From NCBI RefSeq assembly GCF_900115395.1, contig NZ_FOWE01000004.1, positions 248,001 to 312,000 on the forward strand: a DNA stretch of 64,000 nucleotides, read 5' to 3'. The notes beneath the pieces were generated by a model. It did not search any database. It saw only the letters and a list, made by a program, of their open reading frames with translations, and was not told the DNA's origin. Position 1 is the stretch's first letter; each line of letters starts with the position of its first letter. This document shows positions 39,918-48,398 of the stretch, in pieces. The position numbers and the translations under genes are program-made. Origin of the DNA: Geodermatophilus obscurus. GTDB lineage: Bacteria > Actinomycetota > Actinomycetes > Mycobacteriales > Geodermatophilaceae.

Positions 39918-42835
39918 GCCCCACCGCCACAGCACCTGTCGAGGGACCGAGCCCGGCGCGGCCCCGGTTCAGCGTCGTCTCGGCCGTCTACAACGTCGCC
40001 GAGTACATCGAGGCCTTCCTGTCCTCGCTGGACCGGCAGACCTACGGCATCGAGAATCTCGAGATCATCCTGGTCGACGACGGGTCGACCGACGGTGCCG
40101 GTGAGATCGCTCGTCGGTGGGCGGAGTCGACCCCGGCGCGGGTCCACGTGATCCGTCAGGAGAACGCCGGCCAGGGCGCGGCCCGCAACGCCGGGATCGA
40201 GCTGGCGACCGGCGAGTGGGTGACCTTCGCCGACCCGGACGACGTCCTGGCCGACGACTACTTCAGCGAGGTGGCTGCCTTCCTCGGCACCCAGCGCAAG
40301 ACGCCGGACCTGCTCGCCACCCGGCTCCTGGTCTTCACCGACGACCCGGCCGCGCACGTGGACAAGCACGCGCTCCGCAAGAACTTCGGCCGGGGCAACC
40401 AACTGGTCGACATGAGCCAGTACCCGAACCGGATCCACCTGTCGGCTGGGACGGCGTTCCTGCCGCTGGACCGGCTGCGCGCGAATGGGAACAGGTTCGA
40501 CCCGCGCATCCGGCCGACCTTCGAGGACGGTCACCTCATCGGTGTCCACCTGCTCGAGTCGGCCGCCCCGCTGGTGGGGTTCATCGCGTCCGCCGGCTAC
40601 TACTACCGCAAGCGCGCCGACGGGACGTCGTCGGTGCAGTCGGCGTGGACGCGGGACGACAAGTACCTCGCCGTCCCGCGTTACGGGTACCTCGACCTCC
40701 TCCGCCGTGGCGCGCAGCGGTACGGCCGGCCACCGGTGTGGCTGCAGAACACCGTGCTCTACGACCTGCTCTGGTACTTCAAGGCCGACAGCAGGCTCAT
40801 CTCTGCCACCGGCGCCGTGCGGCCGGAGGTGCAGGACGAGTTCCACGCCCTGTGCCGCGAGATCTTCGCCCTGATCGACGTCGAGACGATCATGGGCTTC
40901 CAGGTCTCATCCACCGCCTACTGGCTGCGCAATGCCCTGGTCGTCGGCTACAAGGACCTGCGGACCAGGCCGAGCCAGGTCCGCCTCGACCAGCTGGACG
41001 AGCGCCAGCGGCTGGTGCGCGCCCGCTACACCTACGGCGGACCCCGGCCGCGGGAGGAGTTCTCGTGGCGCGGGCGGCAGGTCGAGCCGGTCCACCAGAA
41101 GGTCCGCTCGATCGAGTTCTTCGGCCGGGCGGTCGCCCAGGAGCGGATCGTGTGGCTGCCGGCGGACGGGACCCTGCGCATCACGCTCGACGGCCGGCCG
41201 GTCCCGCTGTCCACCCGGGCGCCCAGCGACCTGCCCTACCAGGTCACCGCGCTCCGCCTGTCCAAGGAACTGGGCGCCTCGCGGCCCGACCTGGCCTCCG
41301 GACCGGACGTCGGCGCCACCGGACTCGTACGCGTCGTCGGTGCTCCGGCGCGGTGGCTCTCCGCTCTCGTCACGTGGTTCGCGGCCTGGGTCGACCGCGA
41401 GCAGTGGACGGCTCGCATCACCCGACGCCGAGCCGCGGGTCCCTCCGCCCGGCGGCGGTACGCCGACGCCTGGGTCCTGATGGACCGACAGGAGCAGGCC
41501 CAGGACAGTGCCGAGCACCTGTACCGCTACCTCAAGCGCAAGCGGCCGCAGGTCAACGCCTGGTTCGTCCTCGACCGGCAGTCCCCGGACTGGCGACGGC
41601 TGCAGCGAGAGGGCTTCAAGCTGGTCGCGCACGGGTCCGTGCAGTGGCGCATGTTGCTGCTCAACGCACGACACGTGGTGTCCTCGCACGCCAACGCGTT
41701 CGCGATGGCCCCCCTGCCGCACGCCCTGTACGGGCGGCCGCAGTGGCAGTTCACCTTCCTGCAGCACGGGGTGGGCAAGGACGACTACTCGCGCTGGCTG
41801 AACGACAAGCGGATCTCCCTCCTGATGACGACGACGGAGGCCGAGGAGCGGTCCTTCACCGGGGACGGGACGCCGTACGTGTTCACCACCAAGGAGGTCA
41901 AGCGGACGGGGCTTCCCCGCCACGACGCCCTGCTGGCGAAGGCGCGGAAGCTCGCCGATCGGGACGTGGACCGCATCCTCGTCATGCCGACGTGGCGCCG
42001 GTCCCTGGCCGAGGGGATGCCCGAGTCGCTGACCCCGGAGGAGAGGGCGGCGGCCTTCCGCGCATCCGAGTACGCGCAGCACTGGTTCGGCCTGCTGCAG
42101 GCCCCGGAGCTGCGCCAGGTGGCCGAGCGCACCGGGTCCCGCGTGGCGTTCCTGCCCCACCCCAACATGACGCCGTTCCTGCACGACAGTGACGTCCCGG
42201 GGCACGTGGAGCTGCTGCGGTGGGCGGACGTCGACGTCCAGGACGTGTTCGCCCGCACGGCGCTGCTGATCACGGACTACTCGTCGATCGCGTTCGAGGT
42301 CGCGCTGCTCGGCCGGCCCACCGTCTACTTCCAGTTCGACCGCGACGAGTTCTTCTCGGGCGCGCAGCCCTACCGCCGCGGCTACTTCAGCTACGAGCGC
42401 GACGGTTTCGGGCCCGTGACGACCTCGCTGGAGGAGGCCGTGTCGGCCCTCGAGAAGCTCGCCGTCGAGGGCCTGCGGCCCGACGAGGCGATCGAGCGCC
42501 GCATCCGGGCGACCTTCGGCGAGCCGGCCGGCGACGCCTGCTACCAGGTGTTCAAGGCCATCCGCGAGCTCGACCGACCGGTCCGAGCCCAGGTGGTCGC
42601 CGGTCCCAGTGGGGTCGAGGTGGCGGCCGGCGACGCGGCGGCAGTGGTCGAGGGACCGGGGACGCCGACGACGGAGGGTCTGGCGCCCGGCGACGGGCTC
42701 ACCGGCGCCCAACTGGTCGAAGACGCCCTGAACGACGCCGCACTGCACGAACCGGAACTCGCCGACGAGGGCCTCTCCGAGGACTTCGAGGCGGTCGGCG
42801 CCGACGGCGTGACGGTCGGGGCGGACCAGCTGTGA
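39914..42835 (+). CDS. GT2 glycosyltransferase fused to CDP-glycerol-type phosphotransferase
   Basis: A 973-residue two-domain protein. The GT2 domain occupies about residues 18-330 (RFSVVSAVYNVAEYIEAFLSSL, VDDGSTDGAGE, FADPDDVL). A linker of about 200 residues follows. The TagF-like domain, about 520-895, has LQHGVGKDDYSRWLN, TGLPRHDALL, MPTWRRSL, FLPHPNM and ITDYSSIAFEVALLGRPTVYFQ. The last 75 residues are acidic and low in complexity (AGDAAAVVEGPG and so on). One chain could add both a sugar and a polyol phosphate. Start at GTG 39914. Confidence 0.92.
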   Translation: MSPTATAPVEGPSPARPRFSVVSAVYNVAEYIEAFLSSLDRQTYGIENLEIILVDDGSTDGAGEIARRWAESTPARVHVIRQENAGQGAARNAGIELATGEWVTFADPDDVLADDYFSEVAAFLGTQRKTPDLLATRLLVFTDDPAAHVDKHALRKNFGRGNQLVDMSQYPNRIHLSAGTAFLPLDRLRANGNRFDPRIRPTFEDGHLIGVHLLESAAPLVGFIASAGYYYRKRADGTSSVQSAWTRDDKYLAVPRYGYLDLLRRGAQRYGRPPVWLQNTVLYDLLWYFKADSRLISATGAVRPEVQDEFHALCREIFALIDVETIMGFQVSSTAYWLRNALVVGYKDLRTRPSQVRLDQLDERQRLVRARYTYGGPRPREEFSWRGRQVEPVHQKVRSIEFFGRAVAQERIVWLPADGTLRITLDGRPVPLSTRAPSDLPYQVTALRLSKELGASRPDLASGPDVGATGLVRVVGAPARWLSALVTWFAAWVDREQWTARITRRRAAGPSARRRYADAWVLMDRQEQAQDSAEHLYRYLKRKRPQVNAWFVLDRQSPDWRRLQREGFKLVAHGSVQWRMLLLNARHVVSSHANAFAMAPLPHALYGRPQWQFTFLQHGVGKDDYSRWLNDKRISLLMTTTEAEERSFTGDGTPYVFTTKEVKRTGLPRHDALLAKARKLADRDVDRILVMPTWRRSLAEGMPESLTPEERAAAFRASEYAQHWFGLLQAPELRQVAERTGSRVAFLPHPNMTPFLHDSDVPGHVELLRWADVDVQDVFARTALLITDYSSIAFEVALLGRPTVYFQFDRDEFFSGAQPYRRGYFSYERDGFGPVTTSLEEAVSALEKLAVEGLRPDEAIERRIRATFGEPAGDACYQVFKAIRELDRPVRAQVVAGPSGVEVAAGDAAAVVEGPGTPTTEGLAPGDGLTGAQLVEDALNDAALHEPELADEGLSEDFEAVGADGVTVGADQL

Positions 42836-43752
42836 CCACCGGCGTTGTGTCAGTGCCCTCCAGCAACCCAATGCCGTTCGAGCCAGTGCGCGTTGCCGTC
42901 CTGGGGAGTTGCGTCAGCCGAGATCTCTTCAACAGTCGATTCAATCCCAACTACAAAGACTTGTTCGAGTGTGTTGCGCTGAGCAATCAGGTGTCACTCA
43001 TCAGTTTGATGAGCGGACGCGTAGACGTACCCCCGGCCCGGATGGGCAACCTCGATCCGTATGGACAGCGCGAGGTCACCAAGGAGGTCACGCGGTCGTT
43101 CTTGGACGAGCTCTTGATCCAACGGCCGGGGTATCTGCTCATCGACCTGTTTGCGGATGTGCACTTCGGTTGCTTCTCCGTCAATGGGTCCTATCTGACG
43201 CGTAACCGCTGGAAGATCATGCGGACGCCGTTCTTCTCGGAATCCGACACGGTCGACCTCGTCCCTGGGGCGGACAGGGCGGGCTACCTTGTGATGTGGC
43301 GCGACGCGCTGGACCGCCTGCTGGCCTTCCTCGGTCGCGAGCTACCGGAAACCCGCTTGGTCCTGCACCGGGCGCGTAACGTCACGCGGTCTGTGGCTGA
43401 AGACGGCTCGGAGCGCTCCCTGGGCCGGGAAGCGGAACTGCGGGACATGAACGACTGGTGGGAGACTCTCGACGCGGAGTTGTCCTCGCGAGGTGTCGAC
43501 CGGGTGATCAACGTCTTCACGGACGACCTGACCAGCACCGACAGTCATCCGTGGGGCCCGTTCGCAGTGCACTACACGCTGGATTACCACCCGGCCGCCC
43601 TGACCAGGCTGACCCAGATCGTCCTGGCCGACGTCCGGAGCGCCGCCGACGGCACGGCCCTGGCGCGTTCGGTACCGTCGCGCCTCTTCGTGCACGGGCG
43701 CGCGCGGCTCGGCGGGCTAAGGAGCCTGACGCGGCGGCGACCAGTCGGCTGA
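42832..43752 (+). CDS. DUF6270-like protein
   Basis: A 306-residue protein opening VAVLGSCVSRDLFNSRF at residue 20, which matches the DUF6270 family often found in polysaccharide loci and thought to have an SGNH-hydrolase-like fold (GSC near the N-terminus, YHPAALTRL near the C-terminus). Function is not established. Codon use differs from its neighbours: many TTG, AGT, CAA and AAC/AAG codons and visibly lower GC in the first 300 bases. GTGA overlap with the previous gene keeps it in the operon. Confidence 0.78.
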   Translation: MTTGVVSVPSSNPMPFEPVRVAVLGSCVSRDLFNSRFNPNYKDLFECVALSNQVSLISLMSGRVDVPPARMGNLDPYGQREVTKEVTRSFLDELLIQRPGYLLIDLFADVHFGCFSVNGSYLTRNRWKIMRTPFFSESDTVDLVPGADRAGYLVMWRDALDRLLAFLGRELPETRLVLHRARNVTRSVAEDGSERSLGREAELRDMNDWWETLDAELSSRGVDRVINVFTDDLTSTDSHPWGPFAVHYTLDYHPAALTRLTQIVLADVRSAADGTALARSVPSRLFVHGRARLGGLRSLTRRRPVG

Positions 43753-44711
43753 GCCTGTTGCGTGTCTCCGTCGGCCTCCTGCGTGGGCGACCCGTTCCGC
43801 GAGGTGGTGGTGGGTGCCGGTCCTGACCACAGCGATGGGGACGCCAGCTCCGTCGGGAGCATGACGACGGTGCGCGAGCCGGACGGTGTCGAGGAGCACC
43901 GACTCGAGCGTTGGGCGGTGGTGCCCCTCAGCCGCTCACCAGGTGGTCCGGTGTGACCGAACCACAGTCCGCGACCACCAGCTGACGCGCACTCCCGGCC
44001 TCAAGCGTCGGCCTCGGGTGCGCGGTGAGGGGTCGACGCTCGACGTGGTCGCGAGTGTCTGACCACGAGGGTTGCCGGCGCGCAGCACCGAGCCCGTAGT
44101 CCAGGCGCTGATCGCCGCCTCTCGGGACCGCGATCTCGCCGACGCGGAGCGTCGTGGACTGCGTGATGACGGGGTGTTGGTGCTCCTGCCGGTGGAGGTG
44201 GCAGAGCGCTGACAGGGGGTGTCGCTCCTGCAGCGTCTCCGCCTCCCGCGCATGGCGGGCCATGGACAGCTCGACTCGGCACCGATCGCGATCGGCGCGC
44301 CTGCGCCCCTGCTGGACGAGCGCCGACCTGTATCCGCCGCCAGGCGGTACAGGCTCGACGACGGTTGAGGATTCGGGCGCGCCACCTCTCCGGGATGCTC
44401 CGCGCGCGGCGAGCGCGGGGTGGCTTGAGGCTGCGGTCTCGCAGGATGGGCGTCGAGTCGGGCGGTTGCTCATCGCCGAGCCGGAGCGTCCCGACACAGC
44501 GTCGCCGTGGCGTGGCCGCGGGCGCGGAGGAGCTCGCTCTCTCACCCGGACGACGCCGGTGACGGGTCCGCCCCGGCCTGCTCCGGGTGGAGCAGCGTCG
44601 GACGTCGCGTGCGGCGACCGTGCTGCCGCACCCATCATGAAGACCGTGGCGGGAGTCGCGAGGTTCCACGCCGTGGCCACGGCACGTGCACCGGACCCAG
44701 CCGAGACCCGC
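43753..44711. other. 959-base stretch without a convincing gene
   Basis: No frame gives a recognisable protein; long frames on either strand are Arg/Pro/Ala-rich shadows broken by stops. The best short coding-like frames are 43762-43956 (+, 64 codons) and a TTG-started 44072-44212 (+, 46 residues) that reads LADAERRGLRDDGVLVLLP. They may be fragments of decayed genes. It marks the junction between the exporter operon and the opposite-strand gtr genes. Confidence 0.55.
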
Positions 44712-45137
44712 TCAGGAGGCGGATGCGGCGGACCGGAGCGTCGGTGCTCCGTTGCTCCCGGACCGCGCTCGCTGATCTCCGTCAGACATCACCGTGGCGG
44801 TCACGAGGTAGGTGATCGGGATGGCGAGGACAGCGACCGGAAGGGGGGCGATTCGCTCGTCCAGCCCGAGGACGTCGACCGCAACGGGGAGCCCGGCCGT
44901 GGTGACCACGACGTTCGCCAGGTTCGACAGAGGGAACAGGAGGAACGTGCGCCACGAGGGCGCCCTGTTGAACGTGACGTAGCAGTTGAGGAAGTACGAG
45001 CACACCATCGCGATGGCGGTGGCCAGCACGTGTGCCAGGACGTATGGGATCGCGGCGTGGAGGGCCAGATAGCACCCGTAGTAGATGCCGGTGTTGAGAA
45101 CTCCTACAGCGGCGAAGCGGAGCAGGCGCCCCAGCAT
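44712..45137 (-). CDS. GtrA-family membrane protein
   Basis: A 141-residue protein with four transmembrane helices of the GtrA family: LLRFAAVGVLNTGIYYGCYLAL, then VLAHVLATAIAMVCSYFLNCYVTFN with the family motif SYFLNCYVTF, then LSNLANVVVTTAGLPVAV and LPVAVLAIPITYLVTATVM. GtrA proteins are proposed to flip polyprenyl-phosphate-linked sugars. Its ATG shares a base with the stop of the upstream GT2 gene (coordinates 45137), so the two are coupled. Lower GC than the flanking core genes. Confidence 0.92.
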   Translation of the reverse strand: MLGRLLRFAAVGVLNTGIYYGCYLALHAAIPYVLAHVLATAIAMVCSYFLNCYVTFNRAPSWRTFLLFPLSNLANVVVTTAGLPVAVDVLGLDERIAPLPVAVLAIPITYLVTATVMSDGDQRARSGSNGAPTLRSAASAS

Positions 45138-46186
45138 CAGTGGGTGAGCTCGAGGTCCGCGGCCTCGCGCTCGGTGTCCGTGCGGAGGGTCGGGCTCAGC
45201 TGGGCGAACTGCTCGTAGCGGGCGCCCAGTGGCACGGTGACGGGCGTAGCGGCCCCTTCACTGCTCTCCTTGAGGAGGAAGTGCGGCCGGCCCTTCGATT
45301 CGACGTAGATGCGCCCCAGGTACTCCCCGGTGACGCCCAGCAGGATCATCTGCAGACCGCCGAATCCCACTACCGCGCAGATGGTCGTCACGTATCCGGG
45401 CACGGCGTTGCCCTGGACGAGGGCGTCCGTGACCACCCAGGCCGCGTAGAGGAAAGCGACGAAAGCGGCCAGTGCGCCGACGTGGATGGCGAGTCGAAGA
45501 GGCTTGCTGTTGAACGAGACGACCGAGTCGATGCCGTAGTCCACCAGATCGCGGAGCCGCCACTTGCTCTCGCCGGCCTCGCGCGCCACGTTGTCGTAGT
45601 CGACGGTCGTGGTGTTGAAGCCGATCCAGGAGAACAGTCCCTTGGAGAAGCGGTTGCACTCGCCCAGTGCAAGCACGGCCCGGACCGCGGTCCTGCTCAG
45701 GACCCTGAAGTCGCCGACGCCGTCCTCGAGGCGGACGTCGATCAGCCGGTTGATCACCAGGTAGTAGGCGCGTGAGACGAGGGTCCGGAACAGGGCGTCA
45801 CCGGTCCGGTTGCGCCGGGCCACCACCTGGTCGTAGCCCTTGTCCAGGAAGGTGAGCATCTCCGCGATGAGCTGCGGGGGGTGTTGGAGGTCAGCGTCCA
45901 TGATGACCACCGCCTCGCCCCGCGTCTGACTCAGCCCAGCCAGCATCGCCGACTCCTTGCCGAAGTTCCGGCTCAGTGCCAGGTACCGGAAGCGGGGATC
46001 GCTGACAGCCGTCCTCCGCAGGATCGCCAAGGTGTCATCCCGGCTTCCGTCGTCGACGAGGATCACCTCGAAGTCGTCGGTGATCGCAGGCAAGTGGTCC
46101 TTCAGCGCCTCGACGAGTCCGTCGAGAACGGCCTCCTCGTTATAGCAAGGCACGACGACTGAGAGCTTCACGGCATCCGTTTCCAT
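45137..46186 (-). CDS. Polyprenyl-phosphate glycosyltransferase (GtrB/DPMS type)
   Basis: A 349-residue GT2 enzyme: LSVVVPCYNEEAVLDGLVEAL, ILVDDGSRDDTL, MDADLQHPP (DxD) and RRNRTGD near residue 125. Two C-terminal transmembrane helices (about 235-258 and 265-295, FGGLQMILLGVTGEYLGRIYVESKGRPHF) identify the bactoprenol glycosyltransferase class. It makes a polyprenyl-phosphate sugar for use outside the membrane. The partner GtrA is downstream; a large multi-pass protein lies divergent, completing a Gtr-like set. Confidence 0.94.
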   Translation of the reverse strand: METDAVKLSVVVPCYNEEAVLDGLVEALKDHLPAITDDFEVILVDDGSRDDTLAILRRTAVSDPRFRYLALSRNFGKESAMLAGLSQTRGEAVVIMDADLQHPPQLIAEMLTFLDKGYDQVVARRNRTGDALFRTLVSRAYYLVINRLIDVRLEDGVGDFRVLSRTAVRAVLALGECNRFSKGLFSWIGFNTTTVDYDNVAREAGESKWRLRDLVDYGIDSVVSFNSKPLRLAIHVGALAAFVAFLYAAWVVTDALVQGNAVPGYVTTICAVVGFGGLQMILLGVTGEYLGRIYVESKGRPHFLLKESSEGAATPVTVPLGARYEQFAQLSPTLRTDTEREAADLELTH

Positions 46187-46611
46187 GACAGGGACACTCG
46201 ATCCGGGCTGGCAGTTCGAGGCTAGTCGAGGGGATGCCGACGAGATGCCATTTGCGCGGACGCAACTGATCGTCCGACCTCCTCCGCATCACTCGTCACG
46301 GTCGCCGCATTGGTCACTGGACTGTCGTCCCGGCTTCAGCCTCATCTCTCGAGTGCAGAGTCAAGCGCATCTGCCCGTTGGAGGAAGACGTGACCGTCCT
46401 GAGCTGTACACGTCCGCCCCATGTGTCGGATCACCTGCACCAGGGGCACCAGCGGCATCAGTCAGCCCATTGTCCTCACCCAGCTCGGTGTCTCGCGCGC
46501 GTGTCGCTTATCTTTGATTCGGCGTCGAGTTCCATCCACATTCTGTGGACGAACCGTCGCGCCGCCGTCTAGCGAGGTCCCACGGTCCTCGGTCGTCTGG
46601 AGGACCTGCGC
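46187..46611. other. 425-base divergent intergenic region
   Basis: AT-richer than the surroundings and without a supported gene; it separates the divergent gtrB and DUF6056-like genes and so should carry both promoters. The right side ends with TCTGGAGGA before the GTG at 46612. No clear operator or repeat was seen. Confidence 0.6.
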
Positions 46612-48123
46612 GTGAACTCGACCCTATTGTCCCCCGAGCAGTTGCGGAGCCGTGTCATCACGCTCGGATGGGAGAGGGTGTTCCTAGTCGCCTTGTTCCT
46701 GGCTTTCTCCGGGTTGGCCCTGCTGTTTCCCTTCAGCGGTGACGACTGGGCGTGGGGTTCCCGCATCGGACAGGAGCGCCTATCGACCTTCTTCGACAAC
46801 TACAACGGCAGGTACGCGGGCAATCTCGCTGTGCTCGTTCTGACCCGGTCGGGCTTTCTCGCGGCACTCGTCGTGGCCGCCACCGTCACGGCTATCGTCT
46901 TCCTCGTCGTCGACCTGGCCGAGAGCAGGACGCCACTGGGGTACGCGCTGGCGACCCTCCTGTTCATCGGCATGCCCGTGGCCGTCTGGCGGCAGGCGGT
47001 CGTGTGGACGTCGGGCTTCGCGAACTACGCACTGGCCGCGCTGTGCGTGCTTGTCTTCGTCCGAGTCGTCAAGGCGGACTGGCGACACGGGTCCCGGCGC
47101 CGTCTGGGCCTCGTCGAGGGTGTCGGGACGGTGATGCTCGGTGTGGTCTCAGCCCTGTTCATGGAGCACGTCACCCTGTACTTGGTGGTGGCTAGCCTGG
47201 CCTACACGACGTGCCACCGAGTCGTACGCGGTCACTTCTCCGCCCGTGCGACCTGCTGGTCCGTGGCGTTGGCCGCGGGTGCCGTCCTGATGTTCCAGAA
47301 CGAGGCTTACCGGGCTGCGGCCGGCGGGGAGAACGGCTACCAGCAGATCGACTCCAGCCTTGGCCTCGGTGCGGTGCTGCGGCTCGTGGCGAAGGCCGGC
47401 GACGTAGTCAGCCATCAGTTGGTGGTCCAGAACGTCCTGCTCAACGTGGCCGTCGTCGTGTTGGTCGGTGCTCTGCTCCTCGCGGCTGGTCCTCGAGTCA
47501 GCCACCGCGCGGCGGTTACTGTCGGCGGTCTCGCCGTGGTCTTCCTGACCTTGACGCTCGTGCTCCGGAACTCCGACACCGTTCCCTCGCTGCCCTTGTC
47601 CCTGAGGATGCTGGCGGGTGTCGCTGCGTTCCTCCTCCTCGGGCTGCTGGTGGTCGTGACCAGACTCCTCGTCTCCAGCGTGTGGCGCCGGCAGCAGGTG
47701 TACACGGCCTGCGGTTCAGTCGTCCTGCTCGCTGGGCCACTGACCATCGTCGAGCCCGTGGGGCCTCGGTGCTTCTTCCCGACGTACGTGCTGCTCATGG
47801 TCGTCGTCATGGTCCTGCTCAAGGAGGTGACCGAGACGGCAGGGGAGGGGGCCAGTCGATACGGCACCCCTGTGGTGGCGGCCGTGGCGCTGGCCACCCT
47901 CGCTGCCCACGTCGTCGTCTATGCGGTGATCCAGGTCGCGTCGGTCGAACGTCTCGACCACATCCGTGCCGAGGTCGAGGCGGGCGCCACGGAGGTCGAC
48001 ATAGAGCCGCTGCCCTTCCGCGGTCAGGTGCACCACCCGGACCCCGCGTGGGACGTCGTCAACACTCGCTTCAAGTTGTTCCACGGCCTGCCCGAGGACC
48101 TGGAACTCCGCGTCAGCGACTGA
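46612..48123 (+). CDS. Multi-pass membrane protein, DUF6056/GtrII-like
   Basis: A 503-residue protein with about eleven transmembrane helices. After the first helix a loop reads FPFSGDDWAWGSRIG and FDNYNGRYAGNL; the paired acidic DD just after helix 1 and the NGRY loop are typical of GT-C enzymes and of DUF6056 proteins. It may transfer the polyprenyl-linked sugar made by the divergent GtrB to an extracellular acceptor. The C-terminal 45 residues are soluble. GTG start after GGAGGA. Lower GC and mixed codon use set it apart from core genes. Confidence 0.78.
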   Translation: MNSTLLSPEQLRSRVITLGWERVFLVALFLAFSGLALLFPFSGDDWAWGSRIGQERLSTFFDNYNGRYAGNLAVLVLTRSGFLAALVVAATVTAIVFLVVDLAESRTPLGYALATLLFIGMPVAVWRQAVVWTSGFANYALAALCVLVFVRVVKADWRHGSRRRLGLVEGVGTVMLGVVSALFMEHVTLYLVVASLAYTTCHRVVRGHFSARATCWSVALAAGAVLMFQNEAYRAAAGGENGYQQIDSSLGLGAVLRLVAKAGDVVSHQLVVQNVLLNVAVVVLVGALLLAAGPRVSHRAAVTVGGLAVVFLTLTLVLRNSDTVPSLPLSLRMLAGVAAFLLLGLLVVVTRLLVSSVWRRQQVYTACGSVVLLAGPLTIVEPVGPRCFFPTYVLLMVVVMVLLKEVTETAGEGASRYGTPVVAAVALATLAAHVVVYAVIQVASVERLDHIRAEVEAGATEVDIEPLPFRGQVHHPDPAWDVVNTRFKLFHGLPEDLELRVSD

Positions 48124-48398
48124 GCCAGGCCCGGGCGCCTGCGTGGGCGAGTCCCCGCGGATCGCCCGGGACGTCCGACGGTGCCTGTTGTCCGGGGGAC
48201 GCCAGCGCGAGGCTGAACACGGCGAGTGCCTGGCGGTTGCCCCGGCAGGGCCGAGGCAGCCGGCCGACGCATCGGCAGAGCAGAGCTGTGCGATGCACTG
48301 TGCCCCATCCCAGCCGCGGCTGAGGATGGTGCAGCGCCCTGGCCGTCGGACGTCCTCTCCTCCGTGCACCCCGACCCGGCTCCATTGGAGGCCTCCCC

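Noticed and set aside
43928-44680. 250-residue minus-strand frame in the geneless gap
   Set aside because: Composition is Arg/Pro/Ser-rich without domain features, and the opposite strand gives an equally long frame; neither shows coding-like third positions.
44154-45218. 354-residue plus-strand frame running over gtrA
   Set aside because: It is antisense to a clear four-helix GtrA protein and its first part has no recognisable motif.
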